From NCBI GenBank assembly GCA_947176615.1, contig CAMWRO010000002.1, forward strand, positions 1-33,193: 33,193 nt of DNA, in the 5' to 3' direction. Shown here in pieces: positions 8,263 through 16,411 of the stretch. The notes beneath the pieces were generated by a model, which saw nothing but the letters and a program-made list of their open reading frames with translations, did no database searches and was not told the origin of the DNA. The position numbers and the translations under genes were made by a program. The DNA comes from an uncultured Porphyromonadaceae bacterium (lineage in GTDB: Bacteria; Bacteroidota; Bacteroidia; Bacteroidales; Muribaculaceae). The number at the start of each line of letters is the position of its first letter. The first letter of the stretch is position 1.

Positions 8263-9105
8263 ATGTTCAACCGTTTTTCACTGAACCTTCATGGGCGGCT
8301 TTATGTCGCGGATCGTCCTCAGGTAATGGGGATTTTGAATATCACGCCCGATTCATTTTATTCGGGCAGCCGCACTATGCGCGACCGTGAGATTGCGGCC
8401 CGTATTATATCAATGGTAGAGGAGGGTGCCGACATGATTGACATCGGGGCCTACTCCTCGCGCCCCGGTGCCGCCGATGTCCCTTTAGAAGAAGAAATTG
8501 ACCGTCTGCGTCTCGGGATGCGGTTGCTTCGCGATATCGCTCCGGAGATTCCGGTCTCGGTCGATACCTTTCGGGCCGGGGTTGCCCGCGTGGCGGTTGA
8601 AGAACTCGGGGCCGATATTGTCAACGACATATCGGGGGGAGATTTAGACCCTGAAATGTGGTCTGCCGTAGCCGCTCTCGGTGTGCCATATATATTGATG
8701 CACATGCGCGGGACGCCTTCCACCATGCAGCAATTTGTCGACTATGGCGATGTTACGGCTGACGTCATAAACGACCTCTCGCGCAAACTTCGCGGACTGA
8801 GGCTCTCGGGAGTGGCCGATGTCATTGTTGACCCGGGATTTGGGTTCAGTAAGACGATTGACCAGAACTTTGAGATGATGAGAAATCTCCGCGCCTTTAC
8901 GCTGGCTCTGGACGCCCCGTTGCTTGTGGGTATATCGCGCAAGTCGATGATATATAAGACATTCGACACGGATCCGGCAGAGACGCTTAACGGTACTACA
9001 GTGTTAAATACAATAGCCATCTCCCGAGGCGCGTCAATTTTGCGTGTCCATGACGTGAAACAGTGTGTCGAGGCTGTTAGGCTCAGCCTTTTGTCATCTA
9101 ATTAG
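8263..9105 (+). CDS. folP: Dihydropteroate synthase
   Basis: VMGILNITPDSFYSGS, DIGAYSSRPGA, IVDPGFGFSKTIDQN motifs. Confidence 0.96.
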   Translation: MFNRFSLNLHGRLYVADRPQVMGILNITPDSFYSGSRTMRDREIAARIISMVEEGADMIDIGAYSSRPGAADVPLEEEIDRLRLGMRLLRDIAPEIPVSVDTFRAGVARVAVEELGADIVNDISGGDLDPEMWSAVAALGVPYILMHMRGTPSTMQQFVDYGDVTADVINDLSRKLRGLRLSGVADVIVDPGFGFSKTIDQNFEMMRNLRAFTLALDAPLLVGISRKSMIYKTFDTDPAETLNGTTVLNTIAISRGASILRVHDVKQCVEAVRLSLLSSN

Positions 9106-9116
9106 AAACTAACCTT

Positions 9117-9893
9117 ATGGATCAGTTTGGAATCAGAGATGCCTTTGACATAGCGATTGTCGCACTCTTGCTGTTCTACCTTTACAGAATCATGAAAGAG
9201 AGCGGCACTATCAACATATTCTTCGGTGTGCTCGCGTTTATAATAGTGTGGGTGCTTACCTCTCAGATTCTTGAAATGAAGTTGATCGGCACTATTCTCG
9301 ACCAGTTTATGGGAATAGGACTGCTTGTTCTCGTTATCCTTTTTCAAGACCAGATCAAGCGTTTCCTTGTCGAGCTTGGTGACCACAAGCGGTGGCGGTT
9401 TCTGAAAAAATTGTTTCAGCATTCCAAGCATGACCACGGCAGCGAGGCACGCAGGTATGTGATGCCGATTGTCTATGCGTGTCTCAACATGTCAAAGACA
9501 AAAACAGGAGCTCTGATAGTCATACAGCAGGAAATCCCGCTCGACTCCTATGAAAAGAGTGGTGATATTATTGATGCCGATGTTAATTCCCGGCTGATAG
9601 AAAACATATTCTTTAAAAATTCGCCTCTCCATGACGGGGCCATGATAATTGCCCGCGGGCGCATAAAATCGGCGGGATGTATCCTCCCGGTCAGCCATGA
9701 CCGCAACATCCCCCGCGCTCTCGGACTCCGTCACCGGTCGGCCCTCGGCATTTCTCAGGCGACTGATGCCGTGGCCGTGATAGTGTCGGAGGAGACCGGA
9801 AACATTTCAATCGCCCACCGTGGCACTCTGACTACGCGCCTGTCATCGACCGACCTTGAACACCGGCTTTCCCAAGCGATGTCGAGCGAATAA
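9117..9893 (+). CDS. cdaA: Diadenylate cyclase (c-di-AMP synthase), CdaA type
   Basis: N-terminal TM helices and DAC domain with SPLHDGAMII and LGLRHRSALG. Confidence 0.95.
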   Translation: MDQFGIRDAFDIAIVALLLFYLYRIMKESGTINIFFGVLAFIIVWVLTSQILEMKLIGTILDQFMGIGLLVLVILFQDQIKRFLVELGDHKRWRFLKKLFQHSKHDHGSEARRYVMPIVYACLNMSKTKTGALIVIQQEIPLDSYEKSGDIIDADVNSRLIENIFFKNSPLHDGAMIIARGRIKSAGCILPVSHDRNIPRALGLRHRSALGISQATDAVAVIVSEETGNISIAHRGTLTTRLSSTDLEHRLSQAMSSE

Positions 9894-9899
9894 AAACAG

Positions 9900-9921
9900 T
9901 TAATAACCAATTAATAACCAA
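9900..9921 (+). repeat. Two exact tandem copies of TTAATAACCAA
   Basis: 9900-9910 and 9911-9921, in the OPT upstream region. Confidence 0.85.
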
Positions 9922-9941
9922 TACATTTATCACAACAGCCT

Positions 9942-11927
9942 ATGTCAAACAAATCTCTAAAGGATGATGTTTACACCGATGCCGATCCGCTGGAACTGCC
10001 TGAAAACGCGTTCCGCGAGCTTGGTGCCGATGAAAACTATCGTCCCGTCATGCATCCGGCGCATGACTATCCCGAAGTGACACCCTATTCGGTGTTCATG
10101 GGGCTTTTGCTTGCCGTGATATTCAGTGCTGCCGCAGCCTATCTCGGATTGAAGGTCGGGCAGGTATTTGAGGCCGCAATTCCCATTGCTATTATCGCCG
10201 TCGGGTTGTCGGGAGCCTTGAAAAAGAAAAATCCTCTCGGACAGAATGTCATTATCCAGTCAATCGGGGCATCCTCAGGCGTGATTGTGGCCGGAGCCAT
10301 CTTTACGCTTCCTGCTCTCTACATCCTGCAGGCCAAATACCCTGATATCACAGTCAACTTCATTGAAATCTTCCTCAGCTCGCTGCTTGGTGGTGTTCTC
10401 GGGATACTGTTTTTCATCCCCTTCCGCAGATATTTTGTGAAGGACATGCACGGAAAGTATCCTTTCCCTGAGGCAACAGCTACCACTCAGGTGCTCGCAA
10501 GTAGCCTCGGTAAATCTCAGGCAGGTGGAAACTCCCAAGCCAAGACTCTTGTCATCGCCTCGCTTATAGGCGGTATCTATGACTACATAGTCGCCACATT
10601 CGGGTGGTGGGCCGAGGTTGTCACCACGACCGCGACAGGATGGGGTCATGCTCTGGCCGAGAAAACCAAACTTGTTCTTTCATGTAACACGGGAGCCGCA
10701 TTGCTCGGACTCGGTTATATAATCGGCTTGAAATATGCCTTTGTGATATTTGCCGGTTCTATATTCGTGTGGTGGATAATTGTTCCGTTGATGGGCACAT
10801 ACGGCTCGCCTGAAATCGCAGCGATGGATGCCGGTGACATTTTCAGCAACTATGCCCGAATGATAGGCATTGGCGGTATCGCTATGGCCGGTATTATCGG
10901 CATAGTGAAATCATGGGGCATTATCATGGATGCCGTTGGTCTTGCCGGTCGCGAATTGCGCGGAAACGCTTCGACGGAGAAGACTGTGCGCTGGCAGACC
11001 GACCTGTCGATGAAGTATGTCGTTGCCTATACGGTATTGGCTCTTGTGGCTGTCTTGCTGTTCTTCTGGTTCGGTGTGATCCACACCTTCGGGCCGGCGG
11101 CCGTGGCTTGGCTTGTCGTTACGGTAATCGCTTACCTTTTCACGACGGTAGCTGCTAACGCGATTGCTATTGTAGGCTCCAACCCGGTTTCGGGTATGAC
11201 GCTGATGACTCTCATTGTCGCTTCGGCGATATTCGTGGGCATCGGTCTGAGCGGCACTTCGGGCATTGTGGCCTCTATGGTTATCGGCGGTGTTGTGTGT
11301 ACGGCGTTGTCGATGGCCGGTGGATTCGTGACTGACCTCAAAATCGGTTACTGGCTCGGCTCGACACCGCGTAAGCAGGAAAGCTGGAAGTTCCTCGGCA
11401 CTCTTGTGTCGGCCGCTACCGTTGGCGGTGTCATACTTCTGCTCAATGACGTGTATGGTTTCTCCGGTCCGAATGCACTCGTCGCTCCGCAGGCCAATGC
11501 GATGGCCAAGGTGATAGAACCTCTCATGATGGGTGGCGACACTCCGTGGATACTTTATATGGTGGGCGCGATTCTTGCCCTGATTCTTAACTGGCTCGGC
11601 GTTCCCGCTCTTGCATTCTGTCTCGGCATGTTCATCCCCTTGTATCTTAACACACCGGTCCTTATAGGCGGTGCTGTCGCATGGTTTGTCGGATCTCGTT
11701 CCAAGGATAAGGCTGTCAACGACGCCCGTCGTGACCGCGGCACTCTCATCTCGTCGGGTCTCATTGCCGGCGGTGCGCTTTTCGGGGTATTTGCCGCGTT
11801 GACTCGTTTCTGTGGATTTGAATATCAGAATCCGATGGATTCCGCAGTCGTTCAGTGGCTCGGCCTCATCGTCTACGCGCTGCTTATTGTCTACCTTTGC
11901 TGGGACAGTATGCGTGCCAAGAAATAA
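9942..11927 (+). CDS. OPT family oligopeptide transporter
   Basis: 661 aa polytopic protein with YSVFMGLLLAVIFSAAAAYLGLKVGQVFEAAIPIAI and FPEATATTQVL, typical of bacterial OPT family. Confidence 0.93.
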   Translation: MSNKSLKDDVYTDADPLELPENAFRELGADENYRPVMHPAHDYPEVTPYSVFMGLLLAVIFSAAAAYLGLKVGQVFEAAIPIAIIAVGLSGALKKKNPLGQNVIIQSIGASSGVIVAGAIFTLPALYILQAKYPDITVNFIEIFLSSLLGGVLGILFFIPFRRYFVKDMHGKYPFPEATATTQVLASSLGKSQAGGNSQAKTLVIASLIGGIYDYIVATFGWWAEVVTTTATGWGHALAEKTKLVLSCNTGAALLGLGYIIGLKYAFVIFAGSIFVWWIIVPLMGTYGSPEIAAMDAGDIFSNYARMIGIGGIAMAGIIGIVKSWGIIMDAVGLAGRELRGNASTEKTVRWQTDLSMKYVVAYTVLALVAVLLFFWFGVIHTFGPAAVAWLVVTVIAYLFTTVAANAIAIVGSNPVSGMTLMTLIVASAIFVGIGLSGTSGIVASMVIGGVVCTALSMAGGFVTDLKIGYWLGSTPRKQESWKFLGTLVSAATVGGVILLLNDVYGFSGPNALVAPQANAMAKVIEPLMMGGDTPWILYMVGAILALILNWLGVPALAFCLGMFIPLYLNTPVLIGGAVAWFVGSRSKDKAVNDARRDRGTLISSGLIAGGALFGVFAALTRFCGFEYQNPMDSAVVQWLGLIVYALLIVYLCWDSMRAKK

Positions 11928-11954
11928 AACAATAGAAATCGTAATTAGTTAGTG

Positions 11955-11994
11955 GAGCGGCGGGGAGATGTGTTTTCTCGCCGCTCTGTTCTTT
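11955..11994 (+). terminator. Hairpin terminator between OPT and MATE genes
   Basis: GAGCGGCGGGGAGA-TGTG-TTTTCTCGCCGCTC (11955-11986; 14-bp stem with G.U pairs) followed by TGTTCTTTT. Confidence 0.8.
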
Positions 11995-12000
11995 TGAACC

Positions 12001-13290
12001 ATGAACCGTAAGATACTCGCGCTTGCTGTCCCGTCGATTATAACCAATATCACAACTCCGCTGCTCGGCCTCATGGATGTCGCCATTGTGGGTCACATGG
12101 GGAGTGCCGTATATATTGCCGCCATAGCGGTCGGGGGTACGATGTTCAACATGCTCTACTGGCTGTTTGGATTCCTGCGCATGGGGTCAAGCGGCATGAC
12201 GGCTCAAGCCTATGGCGCCGGAGACACGCATAATATTGCGGTGGTGCTCTACCGTGCGCTCCTTGTGGCCGCATGTGTCGGTGTGATGCTTGTTCTGGTG
12301 CATTATCCTGTCGGGGTATTCGCCTTGAGATTCATGGATGCCGATATGGAGACACAAGGGTTTGCCATGAGGTATTTTTCCATTCTTGTGTGGGGCGCGC
12401 CTGCTGTCTTGGGGACTTATGCGCTCTCGGGGTGGTTTCTCGGAATGCAGAATGCCAAAGCGTCGATGTGGATGTCGATACTCATAAATGTCAGCAACAT
12501 TGCCGTCAGTCTTATCCTTGTCCTCGGTTTCAGGTTGAAAATCGAGGGTGTCGCATTCGGCACATTGACGGCTCAATGGATAGGGTTTGTCTATGGACTC
12601 TGCGTGGTGGCTAAGAAATATGCGGTGCCTGTGCCCGCATTCGGAGACCTTGTTGACCGTGCCGGTCTTAAACGGTTTTTCTCGGTCAATATCGACATAT
12701 TTCTGCGCACATTGTGTCTTGTCGCGGTAACGATGTGGTTTACCCGCGTCGGGGCGACTCAAGGCACGCTTATTCTTGCGGTAAACACGCTTTTGATGCA
12801 GTTTTTCATGCTGTTTTCCTACTTTATGGATGGGTTTGGTTTTGCGGGGGAGGCTCTTGTCGGTCGCTATGTGGGGGCAAGAGATACCAAGATGGCTAAA
12901 CGGAGCATCAGCATGCTCATGAAGTGGGGTGCCGTTCTCGCAGTCATCTTTTCGTTATTATATTTTACCGTAGGAGCGGAATTTTTGGAGATACTCAGCA
13001 GCGATAGAACGGTTACCGATGCGGCCCGCGATTATTTTTATTGGGTGGTTGCCCTTCCGCTGTTGAGCTTTTCGGCGTTCTCGTGGGATGGCATATACAT
13101 AGGCGCCACCGATACCCGTGCAATGCTTGTTTCGATAGCTGTCGCGACTACGGTATATTTTGCGGCCTATTGTTTTCTGTTTCCGCTGTTGGGCAATCAC
13201 GGATTGTGGATTGCCTTTCTCGCTTATCTCTCGGTCAGAGGGGTTGCGCTGTCTCTGATGCGTCGTCGCATTTATCGACTTTGCCGTTGA
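12001..13290 (+). CDS. MATE family efflux transporter (DinF-like)
   Basis: MNRKILALAVPSIITNITTPLLGLMDVAIVGHMG...RMGSSGMTAQAYGAGD, typical MATE N-terminus. Confidence 0.92.
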   Translation: MNRKILALAVPSIITNITTPLLGLMDVAIVGHMGSAVYIAAIAVGGTMFNMLYWLFGFLRMGSSGMTAQAYGAGDTHNIAVVLYRALLVAACVGVMLVLVHYPVGVFALRFMDADMETQGFAMRYFSILVWGAPAVLGTYALSGWFLGMQNAKASMWMSILINVSNIAVSLILVLGFRLKIEGVAFGTLTAQWIGFVYGLCVVAKKYAVPVPAFGDLVDRAGLKRFFSVNIDIFLRTLCLVAVTMWFTRVGATQGTLILAVNTLLMQFFMLFSYFMDGFGFAGEALVGRYVGARDTKMAKRSISMLMKWGAVLAVIFSLLYFTVGAEFLEILSSDRTVTDAARDYFYWVVALPLLSFSAFSWDGIYIGATDTRAMLVSIAVATTVYFAAYCFLFPLLGNHGLWIAFLAYLSVRGVALSLMRRRIYRLCR

Positions 13291-13726
13291 CAAGGTGTAT
13301 TATACGCTGGTTGGACGAGCCTCGAAACCGCAGGGATGTATCGCGTTTCTCAATCATGAACGGGCCGTCGACCAACGCATCAATCACATTTAAAATAGGG
13401 GATAGACGTGGTGACGACTGAATCTGCTCAAGTGTGTAGCCGGTATAGCACCACACGGTGTAACCGCGTTCTTTGATATGCGATGCGAGCTCTATCATGT
13501 CGTCAATCTGAAAAAGCGGGTCGCCTCCTGTCAGTGTCACGTTGAATCCGTTTTCCTCGACCACATCGAGTATCTGTTCTATTGACATTACGGTGCCACC
13601 CTCAGCATCCCAAGACTGAGGGTTGTGGCAGCCGGGGCAATGATGCGAACACCCGGCAAAGTATATTGAAGTGCGTAATCCCGGGCCGTCAACTGACGTT
13701 CCCGGGATTATATCGATTACATTCAT
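13235..13726 (-). CDS. nrdG: Anaerobic ribonucleoside-triphosphate reductase activating protein
   Basis: Radical SAM motif CSHHCPGCHNPQSWD and GSSNQRII. Start set at MNVIDIIPGTSVDGPGLR (13726). The 3' end overlaps the convergent MATE gene by 56 bp. Confidence 0.93.
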   Translation of the reverse strand: MNVIDIIPGTSVDGPGLRTSIYFAGCSHHCPGCHNPQSWDAEGGTVMSIEQILDVVEENGFNVTLTGGDPLFQIDDMIELASHIKERGYTVWCYTGYTLEQIQSSPRLSPILNVIDALVDGPFMIEKRDTSLRFRGSSNQRIIHLVNGKVDKCDDASETAQPL

Positions 13727-13737
13727 TGGGGTATGGC

Positions 13738-15945
13738 TTATTTGTGTACCACGCGGTCGTGAAGTTCTGACAGTTTTGCCTTGTTCCATCGGTCGGTAGT
13801 GCCTACAAGGTATCCGGTGATGCGCTGGAGGCAGTCGATGTTGTGGCTGTGGCATTTCGGGCATTCTTCAAGGGATTCCGACGCGTCTTCATATCCGCAA
13901 TCCATGCAGCGGTTGCGGTTGTGGTTGACCGAGCAATAACCGATGTTGTATTTGTCCATCAGGTCAACGACATCGCTGATTGCTTCAGGGTTGTGGGTTG
14001 CGTCACCGTCGATTTCGACATAGAATATGTGACCTCCTCGGGTCAGGTCGTGATATGGAGCCTCGATTTTTGCCTTGTGTCGCGGTGAACATTTGTAGTA
14101 AACCGGCACATGATTGGAATTGGTGTAATAAATCTTGTCGGTGACACCGGGAATTTCGCCGAATGAGCGGCGGTCGCGCGCTGTGAATTTGCCCGAGAGA
14201 CCTTCGGCCGGCGTGGCAAGTACCGAGAAGTTGTGGCTATACCGCTCAGAGAACTCATTGGCGCGGGAACGCATGTGGGAAACAATTCTTAACCCGAGAG
14301 CCTGAGACTCGTTGCTTTCGCCGTGATGTTTGCCGGTCAGGGCGACAAGGCATTCGGCAAGGCCGATGAATCCAATGCCGAGTGTGCCCTGATTGATTAC
14401 GCTCTCGATTGTGCTGTCGGGATTGAGCGAGTCGGCGCCGTTCCACAGTCGCGACATGAGCAATGGGAACTGCTTGGACAGGGCTGTCTTCTGGAAATCA
14501 TATCGGTCGCAAAGCTGTCGTGCGGTAATTTCCATGATTTCATCGAGCCGGCTGAAGAAACGGGCAATGCGTTCATCCATGTCGACAATGTTCATGCACT
14601 CGATAGCGATGCGCACGATATTGATGGTCGAGAAACTTATATTGCCTCGTCCGATGGATGTTTTTTCTCCATAACGGTTTTCGAAGACACGAGTGCGGCA
14701 TCCCATTGTCGCGACCTCATAGTTGTAGCGCAGCGGGTCGTCGGCACGCCATTTCTCATGCTGGTTGAAAGTTGCATCAAGGTTTACAAAGTTGGGGAAG
14801 AACCGTCGGGCAGTCACCTTGCAGGCGAGTTTGTAGAGGTCGTAGTTGCGGTCGGCGGGGAGATAGCTCACACCGCGTTTCTTTTTCCAGATCTGAATGG
14901 GGAAGATGGCGGTAGCTCCGTTGCCAACACCTTCGTAGGTGGAATTGAGTAACTCGCGGATAATGCAGCGACCTTCGGCCGATGTGTCAGTGCCGTAATT
15001 GATGGAACTGAACACGACTTGGTTGCCTCCACGGGAATGGATGGTGTTCATGTTGTGGATGAACGCCTCCATTGATTGGTGGACGCGGCTGACGGTGCGG
15101 TTTATCGCGTGCTGAATCCATCGGTTGTCTCCTTCAAGTCCGTCAAGGTCCCTCTTGATGAAATCGTCGATTGACACATTATATAAATGAGAGAGGTCGG
15201 TGCCGTTCAGGCTTTCGAGATTCTTGATTTCTTCAATATAAGAGTATCTGACATAGGGCGCAAGGTAAAAATCAAATGCCGGAATGGCCTGACCGCCGTG
15301 CATCTCGTTCTGTGCTGTTTCAAGGGAGATGCATCCGATTATGGATGCCGTCTCGATGCGTTTGGCCGGGCGTGATTCTCCATGTCCGGCAATAAAACCG
15401 TATTTTAATATGCGGTCAAGAGGGTGCTGTACACATGTCAGGCTCTTGGTCGGATAATAATCCTTGTCGTGGATGTGGAGATACCCGTTTCTGACGGCAT
15501 CACGGGCCTCGGGTGAAAGAAGGTAGTCATCGACAAACGGCTTGGTGGTCTCCGAAGCGAATTTCATCATCATTCCGGCGGGAGAATCGGTGTTCATGTT
15601 GGCATTCTCGCGGGTAATGTCATTGTTCTTGGCCTCGATGATTTCAAGGAACATGTCGCGGGTTTTAGCCCGACGGGCGATGTTGCGCTGGTCGCGGTAG
15701 GCGATGTAGCGTTTTGCCACCTCTTTGCGCGGTGACTTCATCAACTCCACTTCGACCCGGTCCTGAATTTCTTCTACAGTCATGCGATCGTCGCCGCTCA
15801 TGCCTACGCGGTCTGCAATACGCATGATAAGGGCTTCGTCTTCGCCCATTTCGGTTGTCAACATCGCTTTGCGGATTGCCGCCTTGATTTTTTCTTCGTT
15901 GTAACCCACGACGCGTCCGTCACGCTTTATTACTGTCTGTATCAT
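13738..15945 (-). CDS. nrdD: Anaerobic ribonucleoside-triphosphate reductase
   Basis: N-terminal ATP-cone (VIKRDGRVVGYNEEKIKAAIRKA) and C-terminal CMDCGYEDASESLEECPKCHSHNIDCLQRITGYLVG. Confidence 0.96.
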   Translation of the reverse strand: MIQTVIKRDGRVVGYNEEKIKAAIRKAMLTTEMGEDEALIMRIADRVGMSGDDRMTVEEIQDRVEVELMKSPRKEVAKRYIAYRDQRNIARRAKTRDMFLEIIEAKNNDITRENANMNTDSPAGMMMKFASETTKPFVDDYLLSPEARDAVRNGYLHIHDKDYYPTKSLTCVQHPLDRILKYGFIAGHGESRPAKRIETASIIGCISLETAQNEMHGGQAIPAFDFYLAPYVRYSYIEEIKNLESLNGTDLSHLYNVSIDDFIKRDLDGLEGDNRWIQHAINRTVSRVHQSMEAFIHNMNTIHSRGGNQVVFSSINYGTDTSAEGRCIIRELLNSTYEGVGNGATAIFPIQIWKKKRGVSYLPADRNYDLYKLACKVTARRFFPNFVNLDATFNQHEKWRADDPLRYNYEVATMGCRTRVFENRYGEKTSIGRGNISFSTINIVRIAIECMNIVDMDERIARFFSRLDEIMEITARQLCDRYDFQKTALSKQFPLLMSRLWNGADSLNPDSTIESVINQGTLGIGFIGLAECLVALTGKHHGESNESQALGLRIVSHMRSRANEFSERYSHNFSVLATPAEGLSGKFTARDRRSFGEIPGVTDKIYYTNSNHVPVYYKCSPRHKAKIEAPYHDLTRGGHIFYVEIDGDATHNPEAISDVVDLMDKYNIGYCSVNHNRNRCMDCGYEDASESLEECPKCHSHNIDCLQRITGYLVGTTDRWNKAKLSELHDRVVHK

Positions 15946-16025
15946 TTTGAGGGATAATTTCTTAGGATGAGGTGTCAGTTTTGTTGATGTTTATGATAGG
16001 GTGTCTGATGATGTTTTAGACGGTG

Positions 16026-16057
16026 CAAAGATACGATGTCTTATCCGCTTTTGCAAA
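16026..16057 (-). promoter_or_regulatory. Predicted nrdD promoter (TTTG-N20-TATCTTTG)
   Basis: Minus-strand TATCTTTG at 16026-16033 and TTTG at 16054-16057, spacer exactly 20. Confidence 0.7.
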
Positions 16058-16070
16058 CTTTTGCGGATAA
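16041..16070. promoter_or_regulatory. Candidate operator dyad TTATCCGC-N14-GCGGATAA over the nrdD -33 element
   Basis: Perfect 8-bp arms at 16041-16048 and 16063-16070; dyad centre coincides with the centre of the -33 TTTG. Confidence 0.6.
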
Positions 16071-16357
16071 ATGTGTGAAATGAATTTTTGTTTTGGAAAA
16101 CTTTTTGTGATTTTGAAAAATGTAGTGTGTTTATATATAGCGAGTTAGCGTTTTGAAATGGAAAACTTTGTGGCAGTTGCGTTGTTTTGAGTTGCTGATT
16201 GTGTGTTTTTCTTGATGACGCGTGAAATACTCTATCCTGTTAAAATCCACTGTGTTCTGTGTCTTGGAATCACTTGAAACGAGGCCGATTCTTAGTGGAA
16301 TTATGTCGAGTGGAATGGTTGTAAATGATTTTTAACGTTGATGCGAAAAGGGGAGTG

Positions 16358-16388
16358 TTGTCTATGTTGGCGGATTGTAGTAACTTTG
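16358..16388 (+). promoter_or_regulatory. Predicted uvrB promoter (TTG-N20-TAACTTTG)
   Basis: TTG at 16358-16360, TAACTTTG at 16381-16388, spacer 20, 23 nt before the ATG. Confidence 0.65.
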
Positions 16389-16411
16389 TAAATTATACAA
16401 AATCGAAATAA

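Noticed and set aside
12187-12762. 191-aa minus-strand ORF inside the MATE gene
   Set aside because: Arg/His/Pro-rich shadow translation opposite a clear MATE transporter.
14323-14952. 209-aa plus-strand ORF inside nrdD
   Set aside because: Shadow ORF opposite highly conserved nrdD.
15946-16025. Possible riboswitch in the nrdD leader
   Set aside because: Leader is short and AT-rich with no recognisable conserved aptamer core (e.g. no B12-box-like sequence).
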